A stretch of DNA of 64,000 nucleotides, taken from Streptosporangiaceae bacterium (GTDB taxonomy: Bacteria; Actinomycetota; Actinomycetes; Streptosporangiales; Streptosporangiaceae). Positions within the stretch are counted from its first letter, which is position 1; each line of letters begins with the position of its first letter. Location of the stretch: positions 16,931 through 80,930 of the forward strand of contig JAICWX010000002.1 in assembly GCA_025934635.1 (NCBI GenBank), given 5' to 3'. Position numbers and translations under genes: made by a program. The notes under the pieces are model-generated. The model worked only from the letters and a program-made list of their open reading frames with translations, ran no database searches and had not been told where the DNA came from. Of this stretch, positions 1 to 7,675 are shown piece by piece.

Positions 1-1496
1 AGGCCGCCCTCCAGGGTGGACAGCGCCCGGAAGGTGGCCGCGAACTCGGCCGGGACGGCCAGCTCGTGCCGGGTCACCAGGCGGAACAGCTCGGTGAACA
101 AGGTGATGTCGGGCGGCCGCCCGACGGCCAGGTGCCGGACCAGCAGCGCCCCGACCGACCGCTCCAGCGCCTGCTCGTCCAGGTCGTCGGGCCGGGCGGT
201 CACCTCGAGCAGGGCGTCGGTGAGCGCGACCGGGTCACGCCGGTCCAGGGCGAGCAGCAGCCGCTGCAGCGCGGCCCGCAGCCCGGAGTCCAGGCGGCCG
301 ACCGCGCCGAAGTCGATCAGCCCCAGCCGCCCGTCGTCGAGCAGCATGATGTTGCCGGGGTGCGGGTCGGCGTGGAAGATGCCGTCGATGACGATCTGCC
401 GCAGCACGCAGCCGAGCAGGTCACGGGCCAGCTGCTCGCGGTCGCCGTCGGCGGGGACGGCCTTGCTCAGCGCCGTGCCGTCGAGCCGCTCCATGACCAG
501 CACCTTCTGGGTGCTCAGGTCATGATGGACGCGCGGGATCACCACCCCTCGCGCCGCGCTGGCGGCACTGGCCGCCGCGAGGTTGGCCGCCTCGATCCGG
601 AAGTCCAGTTCCTCGCGCAGCCCGACGGCGTAGCCCTCGGCCAGCGTGCCCACGCCGATCGCCCGGGCCCAGGCGGCCCGGGCCTCGGTCCGGCGGGCCA
701 GCCGGGTGATGATGTCCAGGTCGCGTTCGGCCAGCTGTGTCACCCCGGGCCGGAGCACCTTGATCACGACCCGTTCGCCGGTGCGCAGCGTGGCCGCGTG
801 CACCTGGGCGATCGAGGCCGAGGCGAGCGGCTCGCGGTCGATGCCGGCGAACATGGCGGTGCCGCCGAGCTCGGCCGCGAGGACCTGCTCGATCTGGTCC
901 CAGGGCAGCGGGCTGACCCGGTCCTGCAGCCGGCCGAGCTCGGTGGTGAACTCGGCCGGCAGCAGGTCCCGGCGGGTGGACAGCCCCTGGCCGAACTTCA
1001 CGAACACCACGCCGCTGCGGTCCAGGGCCTCGGTCAGCGACCGGGCCAGCCCGGCCGAGAACGGCCCGCGGGATAGCACCGGCCCGACCCCGCAGCGGGT
1101 GAAGATGCGCACGATCTGCCAGTACCGGCGGCTGCGGGCGGCCCGCGAGCGCAGGCTGCGCGGCCAGGTGGCGGGCGGCGGGATGGTCCCGGCCGGGATG
1201 AAGGCCTGCCAGGTGACCAGGATCGCCATCGCCAGCAGCAGCCCGCAGGCCCAGGCCAGGGCGGCGAAGCCGAGCACCACGCCGTAGGCGGGCCCGGGCC
1301 CGCGCACGCCGAGATGCCACCCGCTGGCCAGGGCGAAGAAAATGGTGCTGGTCAGGGCCTGGCCGGCCAGCCCCGCGACGACGGTCCGGGACAGCGAGAA
1401 GCGGCTCTCGGCCAGCAGCCGCCGGGCGCCGTAGGCGAGCAGGGTGACGTCGACCGTCGCGCCGAGGATGAAGGTGAGCAGAGTCGAGATGGTCAC
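1..1496 (-). CDS. ABC1/UbiB (AarF)-family atypical protein kinase, 3' end cut by window
   Basis: The minus strand reads open from a GTG at 1496 to the window edge, so the C-terminus is missing. The first roughly 85 residues are hydrophobic, with several predicted membrane helices. The ABC1 kinase domain follows. Visible motifs are VFVKFGQGLSTRRDLLP (the KxGQ motif of this family), an alanine-rich loop (EPLASASIAQVHAA), the ATP-binding lysine in ERVVIKVLRPG, the catalytic FHADPHPGNIML and the metal-binding DFG in LGLIDFGAVGRL. Family members act in quinone biosynthesis or membrane-lipid homeostasis, but the substrate here is unknown. Having the transmembrane part at the N-terminus is the less usual arrangement. 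It lies 9 bp downstream of the sugar-kinase stop codon on the same strand and may be the last gene of the sugar operon by read-through. Confidence 0.85.
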   Translation of the reverse strand, partial: MTISTLLTFILGATVDVTLLAYGARRLLAESRFSLSRTVVAGLAGQALTSTIFFALASGWHLGVRGPGPAYGVVLGFAALAWACGLLLAMAILVTWQAFIPAGTIPPPATWPRSLRSRAARSRRYWQIVRIFTRCGVGPVLSRGPFSAGLARSLTEALDRSGVVFVKFGQGLSTRRDLLPAEFTTELGRLQDRVSPLPWDQIEQVLAAELGGTAMFAGIDREPLASASIAQVHAATLRTGERVVIKVLRPGVTQLAERDLDIITRLARRTEARAAWARAIGVGTLAEGYAVGLREELDFRIEAANLAAASAASAARGVVIPRVHHDLSTQKVLVMERLDGTALSKAVPADGDREQLARDLLGCVLRQIVIDGIFHADPHPGNIMLLDDGRLGLIDFGAVGRLDSGLRAALQRLLLALDRRDPVALTDALLEVTARPDDLDEQALERSVGALLVRHLAVGRPPDITLFTELFRLVTRHELAVPAEFAATFRALSTLEGG

Positions 1497-1505
1497 GCGA
1501 CCAGA

Positions 1506-2441
1506 CTAGGCGGGGGGCAGCCAGTGCCAGCCGTCGTGTCCGGCCAGCTCGTAGGCCCAGGGAGGTTCGGCGCCACGGCGGGTGCAGGTCACTACCGAGG
1601 CGTAGACGGACGCCTGGGTGGCCGCCCGGACCAGCTCCGGGTCCGCCAGGTCGGCCCGGCGGTGGCCGTTGCCGGTCCACCAGGCGAGGAACGCCCCGCC
1701 GAACGAGTCGCCGGCGCCGACGGTGTCCACGACCGGGGCGGCCGGGACATCGACCTGGATCTCCTTGCCCGGCGTGAGGGCGCGCACGGGCGCGGCCCCG
1801 TCGGTGACCAGCACGCAGGCCGGTCCCCGGCCGAGCAGGTCCGCGGCGGCCGGCCCGGCGTCCTGGCCGGGGAACAGGTAGGCGAGGTCCTCGGTGCTCA
1901 CCTTGACGACGTCGGCCCGGTGCAGGATCCGGCCGATCCGGTCCAGGTAGGCCTGCCGGGACGGGATCGCGCCGGGGCGGCAGTTCGGGTCGAGCATCAC
2001 CAGGACGTTCCCCGGGGCATGGACGGCCAGGCCCTCGATGCTGGTCCCGGCCGGCTCCATGACCAGGCCGAGGGTGCCGACGTGGAGCGCCGCGGCATCG
2101 GCGGGCAGCAGCGCCTCGGCCGGCCCGATGGCGGCCGCCGAGGTCTCGGCCAGGTAGAAGTGGTAGGCCGGCACGCCGGCCGGGTCCACGTCCACCAGGG
2201 CCAGCGTGGTGGGCTCGTCCGACGGGTCCGTCACGGCGATCCGCACGCCGTTGCGTTCCAGGTCGGCGCGCATCAGCTGGCCGAAGCGGTCGCCGGAAAG
2301 GCGTCCCAGGAAGGTCGCCGGCTGACCGAGCCGGGCGACGGCGCGGGCCACGTTGAACGGGCCGCCTCCCATCCGGGGATCGACGTTCCCGGCCTGGTCG
2401 ACGATCAGGTCGATCAGGGCCTCACCCGCGACAGTGATCAT
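1506..2441 (-). CDS. PfkB-family carbohydrate kinase (fructokinase-like)
   Basis: This 311-residue ribokinase/PfkB-fold kinase phosphorylates a sugar in the cytoplasm. The N-terminal signature is GGGPFNVARAVARLGQPATF and the C-terminal signature is DTVGAGDSFGGAFLAWW, which carries the catalytic Asp and the anion hole. Length is typical of fructokinases (300-320). The ATG at 2441 overlaps the stop of the upstream ATPase gene (ATGA), a translational-coupling arrangement that decides this start; reading further upstream would only run through the ATPase gene in another frame. As the fourth gene after a binding protein, permease and ATPase, it most likely phosphorylates the sugar that transporter imports. 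The order matches rhizobial frcBCAK, so fructose is a reasonable guess, but the sequence alone does not fix the substrate. Confidence 0.9.
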   Translation of the reverse strand: MITVAGEALIDLIVDQAGNVDPRMGGGPFNVARAVARLGQPATFLGRLSGDRFGQLMRADLERNGVRIAVTDPSDEPTTLALVDVDPAGVPAYHFYLAETSAAAIGPAEALLPADAAALHVGTLGLVMEPAGTSIEGLAVHAPGNVLVMLDPNCRPGAIPSRQAYLDRIGRILHRADVVKVSTEDLAYLFPGQDAGPAAADLLGRGPACVLVTDGAAPVRALTPGKEIQVDVPAAPVVDTVGAGDSFGGAFLAWWTGNGHRRADLADPELVRAATQASVYASVVTCTRRGAEPPWAYELAGHDGWHWLPPA

Positions 2442-3247
2442 GGGTCGAGCGTAGTGGCACCGGTCATGATGGCCACGCCTTCCTCCATGGTGTGGCTCTG
2501 CGGGGTGATCACGCCCGCGCACCGGCCGAGGCGCTGGATGTGGATGCGGTCCGCCACCTCGAACACGTGCGGCATGTTGTGGCTGATCAAGATGACCGGC
2601 AGGCCGCGGGTCCGGAGCCGCTTGATCAGGGCGAGGACCTGACCGGACTCGCGGACGCCGAGGGCGGCGGTGGGCTCGTCCAGGATGACCACCTTCGAGC
2701 CGAACGCCGCCGCGCGGGCCACCGCCACGGCCTGGCGCTGGCCGCCGGACAGCGTCTCCACCTTCTGGGTGATGTCCTGGATCGTCCCGATCCCGAGGTC
2801 GGAGAGCTGCTCCCGCGCCTTGGCCCGCATGCCGCGGGTATCGAGCTTGCGGAAGACCCGGCCCAGCGGGCCGGCGTCCCTGACCTCGCGGCCGAGGTAG
2901 AGGTTGCTGGCGATGTCCAGGGCGGGGGCGACCGCGAGGGTCTGGTACACGGTCTCGATCCCGGCGTGGCGGGCGTCGACCGGGCTGCGGAACTCGACCC
3001 GGGCCCCGTCGAGCAAGATCTCGCCCTGGTCCAGGGTCAGCGCCCCGGACAGGCACTTGATCAGCGTCGACTTGCCCGCGCCGTTGTCGCCGATGATGGC
3101 GAGCACCTCGCCCGGGTACAGCTTCAGGCTCACCCCGGCCAGCCCGACGACGTGGCCGAACGTCTTCACCAGGTCCCGGGCCTCGAGGACCGGCGTTCCT
3201 GACGGGCCGCGGCCGCCGGGGCTGCCTGCGTCCGCTTCGGTGCTCAT
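2438..3247 (-). CDS. Sugar ABC transporter ATP-binding protein (single-domain, FrcA type)
   Basis: This ATPase of a CUT2-class sugar importer has 269 residues from the ATG at 3247, which overlaps the permease stop as ATGA. An upstream ATG at 3268 would run into the permease and is less likely. Walker A is GDNGAGKST, the signature is ETLSGGQRQAVAVARA, and Walker B is VVILDEPTAALG, followed by the switch His in LISHNM. It has one nucleotide-binding domain, whereas most ribose-type ATPases (RbsA) have two in tandem. Single-domain forms are characteristic of the FrcA subgroup, and the C-terminal DRIHIQRLGRCAGVITPQ also resembles FrcA. It works with the permease and lipoprotein encoded just upstream. 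Confidence 0.92.
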   Translation of the reverse strand: MSTEADAGSPGGRGPSGTPVLEARDLVKTFGHVVGLAGVSLKLYPGEVLAIIGDNGAGKSTLIKCLSGALTLDQGEILLDGARVEFRSPVDARHAGIETVYQTLAVAPALDIASNLYLGREVRDAGPLGRVFRKLDTRGMRAKAREQLSDLGIGTIQDITQKVETLSGGQRQAVAVARAAAFGSKVVILDEPTAALGVRESGQVLALIKRLRTRGLPVILISHNMPHVFEVADRIHIQRLGRCAGVITPQSHTMEEGVAIMTGATTLDP

Positions 3248-4260
3248 CGGCGCACCCTCCTGATCCACTGGTCGAGGGCTACGGCCACGATGACGAGGAT
3301 CCCCTCGGCGAGCACCTGGTACAGGCTCTGCACGCCAGCCAGCGAGATGCCGCTCTGGAAGACCTGCACGATCAGCGCGCCGAACAGCGTGCCGAGCACC
3401 GCCCCCCGGCCACCGAACAGGCTGGTGCCGCCGATCACCACGGCGGTGATGCTGTCCAGGTTGGCGTTGGTGAGGTTGTTGGTGCTGGCCACGCCGACCC
3501 GCCCGATGAGGATCCAGGCCGCGAGCGCGTAGATGATCCCGGCGACCAGGTAGACGCTCAGCAGCACCCGGCCGGTCTTGATGCCGGACAGCCGGGCCGC
3601 CTCGGCGTCGTCGCCGGTCGCGTACACGTGGCGGCCCCAGGCCGTGCGGGTGAGCGCGAAGCTGGTCACCACGAACAGCACCAGCATCAAGATCACGCCG
3701 GTGGTGAGCTGGTAAGGGCCGATGTTGACGTAGTTCCCGGTCCAGATGAGGGCGTTCGGCATCGCGCTGGCGTACACCGACGCGCCGTTGGAGTAGCGCA
3801 GCCCGACGGAGGTGTAGATGCTCAGCGTGCCCAGCGTCACGATGAACGGCGGCAGCTTGATCCTGGTCACCAGGAAGCCGTTGAGGAAGCCGGTCAGCGC
3901 GCCGACGGACAGGCCCAGGATCAGCGCGAGCACGCCGGTGACGCCGTTGTTGGCCGCGGTCTGGGCGATGACCATCTGGGCCAGGATCGCGGCCGCGCCG
4001 ACCGACAGGTCGATGCCGGCCGTCAGGATGATCATCGTCTGGCCGATGGCCAGGGTGGCGAGCACGGCGACCTGCTGGATCAGCAGCGACAGGTTGGTGG
4101 CGTTGTAGAACCGGTGGTTGACCAGGGAGAACACGATGACCGAGACGACGAGCACGCTGGCCGGCCCGATCGCCGGATGCCGGTGCAGCGTGTGCTGGAC
4201 GCGGGCGCCGAGTTCCTGGCTTTCCCGCACCTCGCCGGTGGGCTCGATGAGCGCGGTCAT
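3244..4260 (-). CDS. Sugar ABC transporter permease (RbsC/FrcC type)
   Basis: This 338-residue integral membrane protein of the BPD_transp_2 class has about eight to ten hydrophobic segments. The family motif AGIDLSVGA lies near residue 84 and the EAARLSGIKTGR coupling loop near residue 220. It forms the channel for the sugar importer and is presumably a homodimer. It starts at the ATG at 4260, 6 bp after the binding-protein stop, and its own stop overlaps the ATPase start. This tight spacing and the shared orientation make a single transcript very likely. Confidence 0.92.
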   Translation of the reverse strand: MTALIEPTGEVRESQELGARVQHTLHRHPAIGPASVLVVSVIVFSLVNHRFYNATNLSLLIQQVAVLATLAIGQTMIILTAGIDLSVGAAAILAQMVIAQTAANNGVTGVLALILGLSVGALTGFLNGFLVTRIKLPPFIVTLGTLSIYTSVGLRYSNGASVYASAMPNALIWTGNYVNIGPYQLTTGVILMLVLFVVTSFALTRTAWGRHVYATGDDAEAARLSGIKTGRVLLSVYLVAGIIYALAAWILIGRVGVASTNNLTNANLDSITAVVIGGTSLFGGRGAVLGTLFGALIVQVFQSGISLAGVQSLYQVLAEGILVIVAVALDQWIRRVRR

Positions 4261-4266
4261 GACCGG

Positions 4267-5409
4267 TCAGGCCTTCCAGCAGGTGCTGGCTTCCTGCGTG
4301 GTGTTCTCGCTCGGGACCCCGGCGACGGGGTTATCGGTGTAGAGCTTGGTCCCGGTGTTGAAGAAACCGAGGCCGGGGGTCGCGGCGGGCTTCTTGCCGG
4401 TCTTGGCCAGCGTGTTGATCGCCTCGACGCCGAGGGCGGCCATCTTGCCGGGGAACTGGCCCGAGGTGGCCGTCATCTCGCCGCTCTTGAGGTAGGGGAT
4501 GTCGGCGCAGCCGCCGTCGATCGCGGCCACGATGACGCCGGTCTTGTGCGCGGCCTTGAGTGCCGCCCCGGCGCCCTCGGCGGCCGGCTCGTTGATCGCG
4601 TAGACCACGTTGATGGCCGGGTCCTTGGACAGGCACTGCTCCATCGCGGTCTGGCCGCCCGGCACCGCCCCCTGGGTCGGGAGCTGGCAGGCGATCTTGT
4701 AGCTGCCGGTACCGCCGAGCTTGCCCTGGTAGGTGCCGGACTTGGGCTCGGCGCCGTTCAGGCCCTGGTTGCCGATCTTGATGCCCATGCCGGTCAGGAA
4801 GCCGTGGTCGCGGCTGGTGTCGACCGAGACGACCTGGGTGTTGGACAGGTCGAGCATGGCGATGTCGGCCGCCTGGCCGGCCAGCCGCTTGGCGGTGTAC
4901 TGGCCGATCAGCTGGCCGGCCTGGAAGTTGTCGGTGGCGTAGGTGAGGTCGGCGGTGCTGGGCGGCGTGGGCACGGTGTCCAGCGCGATCACCAGCAGGT
5001 GATGTGCCTTGGCCTGGTTCAGCGCAGGGTTCACGGCGTTGCCGTTCGGGGTGATGATGATGCCCGCGTCGCCCGCGGCGATCGCGTTGTCGATCCCGCT
5101 GATCTGGGTGGTGGTATCGCCGTCCTGGGAGCCCGCCGAGATGGTCAGCTTCACGCCGAGCTTGGCCGCGTCGGCCTTCGCGCTGTTCTCCATCGAGATG
5201 AAGTACGGGTTGGTGAAGTCCTTGAGGATGAGCGCGACCCGCACCGGGCCATTGGCCTTGGCGGTGGCGCCGGCGGTGTTCGAGCCGGTTCCCTTGGCGG
5301 CATTGCCGCCGCCGCAGGCGGCCAGGGCGATCGCCGCGGCGGCGGCGAGGGCGGCGGAACCGGCCCACCGGGGTACCGGTCTGGCGCTCCCGCGCGTGTG
5401 GTGTCGCAT
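4267..5409 (-). CDS. Sugar ABC transporter substrate-binding lipoprotein
   Basis: This 380-residue type I periplasmic-binding protein (Peripla_BP_4 / RbsB-like) is the first gene of the operon. It has a signal peptide with an arginine-containing n-region, an alanine-rich h-region and a lipobox ending LAAC at about residue 32, so it should be anchored to the outer face of the membrane. The mature region starts with VRVALILKDFTNPYFISMENSAK, typical of ribose/fructose-binding proteins, and contains DRGHGF-like ligand loops (SRDHGFLTGMGIK). A GGGAG-type ribosome site lies 5-10 bases upstream of the ATG at 5409. It is transcribed from the promoter/operator at 5520-5564 and is divergent from a LacI-type repressor. 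Confidence 0.92.
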   Translation of the reverse strand: MRHHTRGSARPVPRWAGSAALAAAAAIALAACGGGNAAKGTGSNTAGATAKANGPVRVALILKDFTNPYFISMENSAKADAAKLGVKLTISAGSQDGDTTTQISGIDNAIAAGDAGIIITPNGNAVNPALNQAKAHHLLVIALDTVPTPPSTADLTYATDNFQAGQLIGQYTAKRLAGQAADIAMLDLSNTQVVSVDTSRDHGFLTGMGIKIGNQGLNGAEPKSGTYQGKLGGTGSYKIACQLPTQGAVPGGQTAMEQCLSKDPAINVVYAINEPAAEGAGAALKAAHKTGVIVAAIDGGCADIPYLKSGEMTATSGQFPGKMAALGVEAINTLAKTGKKPAATPGLGFFNTGTKLYTDNPVAGVPSENTTQEASTCWKA

Positions 5410-5519
5410 CGGTGCTCCCTTCGAAGCGCGGAGGTGGAACGAAGCAGGAGAAGACGAGAGGGAGAGGAAGGCAAACGAGCAGGGCGAAGAGCGAAAAGGA
5501 GGCCGAACGAGCTAGACAA

Positions 5520-5531
5520 GACAACGTTGTC
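5520..5531. promoter_or_regulatory. Candidate LacI-family operator
   Basis: GACAACGTTGTC is a perfect 12-bp palindrome with the central CG typical of LacI/GalR operators. It lies over the predicted transcription start of the minus-strand sugar operon, four bases beyond the -10 box, where a bound repressor would block initiation. The divergent LacI-type gene at 5695 is the obvious candidate ligand-responsive repressor. Confidence 0.6.
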
Positions 5532-5534
5532 CGT

Positions 5535-5564
5535 ACAATAACTTTCTAATCACCTCATTGTCAA
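5535..5564 (-). promoter_or_regulatory. Predicted sigma-A-type promoter of the sugar-uptake operon
   Basis: Read on the minus strand, a perfect -35 TTGACA (5564-5559) is followed after 18 bp by TATTGT (5540-5535; 4/6 to the -10 consensus). The predicted start of transcription is near 5528, about 120 bases upstream of the binding-protein start codon. The -35 box sits in a second dyad, TCATTG-T-CAATGA at 5555-5567. Confidence 0.6.
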
Positions 5565-5694
5565 TGACGTTAATGATCAGCTTCCCTTTGCCCGTTGTGA
5601 TGACGTATGCAGCTTCTGAATGTTTTCGCTGCCGGAGTGATAAGCGGCTTACTTCGACGCCGTTCAGGCGGTCCCGGATGGATATCGTTGTCCC

Positions 5695-6774
5695 ATGGAG
5701 CAAGGACCGCCCGGCCGGCCGGTGGTGACGCCGCTGGCGCCGCTCGGGGCGGCGGCGCCCGCGGCCGGGCGGGCGACGATGCGGGACGTCGCGGCGCTGG
5801 CCGGGGTCAGCCTGAAGACGGTCTCGCGGGTGGTCAACGGCGCGCCGACGGTCGACGCGAACCTGGCCGCCCGGGTCCGCCGGGCCGCCGTCCAGCTGAA
5901 CTACCGGCACAACATGACCGCGAGCAACCTGCGCCGCGGGGACCGCCGGTCGTTCATGATCGGCCTGATGCTCGAGGACGTCGGCAACCCGTACTCCGCG
6001 GTCATCTACCGGGCCGTCGAGGACGCCGCCCGCGCGCGCGGCGTGGGCGTGCTGGCCGGGAGCCTGGACGAGGACCCGGCCCGCGAGCGCGAGCTCGCCG
6101 CCACCCTGGTGGCCCGGCGGGTGGACGGGCTGATCGTGATCCCGGCCGGCCGCGACCACAGCTACCTGCGGGACGAGCAGGAGATCGGCACGGCCGTGGT
6201 GTTCGTGGACCGGCCGCCGGTCCTGCTGCCCGCCGACGCCGTCCTGGCCGACAACGCCCGCGGCGCGATGACGGCCGTGCGGCACCTGATCGGCCACGGC
6301 CACCGGCGCATCGCGTTCCTGGGCGACCTGGCCACCATCGCCACCGCGCACGACCGGCACGCCGGGTACCTGGACGCGCTGCGCGAGGCCGGCCTGCCCG
6401 CCGACCCGGCGATCATCCGCCGCGACCTGCGCACCGCCGAGGCCGCCCGGGAAGCGGCCGCATCGCTGCTGACCGGGCCCGAGCCTCCTACCGCCCTGTT
6501 CGGCAGCCAGAACCTGGTGACCCTGGGCGCGGTCCGGGCGCTGCGTGATCGCGGCGCCCAGCACCGGATCGCCATCGTCGGATTCGACGACCTGCTGCTG
6601 GCCGACCTGCTCGATCCCCCGGTTACCGTCGTCGCCCAGGACGTCGGGGCCATCGGCACCCTCGCCGCCCAGATCCTGTTCCGCCGCATCGACGGGGACG
6701 CCTCGCCGCCGCGGACGCACGTCATCCCCACTCGCCTCATCCCCCGCGGCTCCGGCGAGATTCGCCCCGCCTGA
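5695..6774 (+). CDS. LacI-family transcriptional repressor of the adjacent sugar operon
   Basis: This 359-residue protein has a LacI-type helix-turn-helix at its N-terminus (MRDVAALAGVSLKTVSRVVNG) followed by a hinge and a periplasmic-binding-protein-like effector domain (IGLMLEDVGNPYSAVIYRAVED through the PVTVVAQDVGAIG region). The start is uncertain: the ATG at 5695 gives a 28-residue, proline- and alanine-rich extension before the HTH, while the ATG at 5779 would begin exactly at MRDVAALAG as in most family members. It is divergent from the sugar ABC operon, which has a palindromic operator at its predicted transcription start. Local regulation is therefore very likely; the effector is presumably the transported sugar. 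Confidence 0.9.
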   Translation: MEQGPPGRPVVTPLAPLGAAAPAAGRATMRDVAALAGVSLKTVSRVVNGAPTVDANLAARVRRAAVQLNYRHNMTASNLRRGDRRSFMIGLMLEDVGNPYSAVIYRAVEDAARARGVGVLAGSLDEDPARERELAATLVARRVDGLIVIPAGRDHSYLRDEQEIGTAVVFVDRPPVLLPADAVLADNARGAMTAVRHLIGHGHRRIAFLGDLATIATAHDRHAGYLDALREAGLPADPAIIRRDLRTAEAAREAAASLLTGPEPPTALFGSQNLVTLGAVRALRDRGAQHRIAIVGFDDLLLADLLDPPVTVVAQDVGAIGTLAAQILFRRIDGDASPPRTHVIPTRLIPRGSGEIRPA

Positions 6775-6778
6775 GGCG

Positions 6779-6819
6779 CGGGGCGGCTCGCCGGGGCCGG
6801 CGGGGCGGCTCGCCGGGGC
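6779..6819. repeat. Short GC-rich tandem duplication
   Basis: The 19-bp string cggggcggctcgccggggc occurs twice with a 22-bp period (6779-6797 and 6801-6819), directly after the LacI gene stop. It could fold, but no T-tract follows, so it is not a convincing terminator. Confidence 0.6.
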
Positions 6820-6951
6820 GGGCGGGGTGGCCCGGGTGAGCGGGGGCGGTGTGGACGCGGACGTGGTGCGGCTCGGATGGTGCTCGCGCGGTGCGCCTGA
6901 TGCCAGCGGTGTGCCTGATGCCAGGCTGGCGTTTCTCAGGGGCCGGCCGGC

Positions 6952-7005
6952 GACATCGATGGAGCATCAATGCTGCGGGGGCGACATCGATGGAGCATCA
7001 ATGTC
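6952..7005 (+). repeat. Paired 23-bp palindromic repeat, locus A
   Basis: There are two copies of an imperfect palindrome with left arm GACATCGATG, centre GAG and right arm CATCAATGTC, at 6952-6974 and 6983-7005. They are separated by 8 bp, giving an exact 31-bp period. Unit 1 has CT in place of the terminal TC. The same pair occurs at 13960-14013 and, inverted, at 54230-54283. A 16-codon frame starting with MEHQ runs through the pair to a TAA. Confidence 0.85.
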
Positions 7006-7251
7006 GTAACCGGGAGCCCGGTGGCTCGCCAGCGGAGCGGTGGATCCGCGACCGCTGCTCAGCGAGCCGCTGCCGCTGGAGGGATACGGTGACGCGGTGG
7101 ACCGGATACGCGCCGGACAAGGCATCAAGTGGCACCTCCGGCCGATATGATGTTCGCTGCGCGGCGAGGCCCGTTGGTTAGTCGCCTATAGGTCCAGAGA
7201 CGCGGCCTGCCACTTTTTTGCGCGGACAGAGCGGACAGATGGTGGTGGTAC

Positions 7252-7659
7252 GTGTCTCAAGAGCGCTATCCGGTGCTGTGGATCGGCCAGGTAGCCGTGG
7301 TCACGCTGCCCGGGGAAATCGACGTGACCATCGCCGACTCGGTCCGGGAAGAGCTTCTCGCCGTCCTGGCCCAGGGTGCGACCTTGCTGGTCGCGGACCT
7401 GGGCAAGACGGAATTCTGTGATTCCGCCGGGGTGAACGCCCTGGTCCAGGCGTACCGCCGGGCCAGCGCCAGCGGGAATCCCCTGCGGCTGGTCGTCGGC
7501 ACGCCTGCGGTTCAGCGGGTGCTGTCGATCACCGGCGTCGACCGCCTGGTGGACATCTTTCCCAGCGTGGCCGCGTCGCTGGCGGGCACGCCCGGTCCGG
7601 CGGACCGGGTTCTCCCGGCCGACACCGCCACCGCCGATACCGACGGCGGCTGCGCCTAG
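7252..7659 (+). CDS. STAS-domain anti-sigma factor antagonist
   Basis: This 135-residue cytoplasmic protein of the SpoIIAA/RsbV type starts at GTG 7252. The STAS fold spans nearly the whole protein: VAVVTLPGEIDVTIADSVREEL, the central strand LLVADLGKTEFCDSAGVNAL with the phosphorylatable serine of the DSAG loop, and a C-terminal helix RLVDIFPSVAASLAG. Such antagonists release sigma factors by binding anti-sigma kinases and are inactivated by phosphorylation at that serine. No anti-sigma kinase or sigma gene is adjacent, so its partner must be encoded elsewhere. The last 20 residues are alanine- and threonine-rich and probably disordered. Confidence 0.85.
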   Translation: MSQERYPVLWIGQVAVVTLPGEIDVTIADSVREELLAVLAQGATLLVADLGKTEFCDSAGVNALVQAYRRASASGNPLRLVVGTPAVQRVLSITGVDRLVDIFPSVAASLAGTPGPADRVLPADTATADTDGGCA

Positions 7660-7675
7660 GTCCGGCCTCCGGCCG

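Larger units (their letters stand above)
6775..7251. other. 477-bp intergenic region between LacI repressor and STAS gene
   Basis: I see no convincing coding sequence here. The region holds the GC-rich tandem duplication at its left end and the paired palindromic repeat at 6952-7005. The right part (7010-7250) is less GC-rich and ends in a T-run (7215-7220); it presumably contains the STAS gene promoter, but no clear -35/-10 pair stands out. Confidence 0.5.

Noticed and set aside
3628..5541. Very long plus-strand open frame (637 codons) opposite the permease and binding-protein genes
   Set aside because: Low-complexity Arg/Gly/Asp-rich translation with no motifs; it is the antisense of clear ABC genes and arises from high GC at third positions.
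6952..7005. Possible mini CRISPR array
   Set aside because: Only two units with 8-bp spacers, a palindromic core, no cas genes, and the same pair recurs elsewhere.
6983..7008. Short conserved peptide (DGASMS) encoded by the repeats
   Set aside because: The 31-bp period shifts frame between units, and lengths differ at each locus, so DNA or RNA structure is the better explanation.
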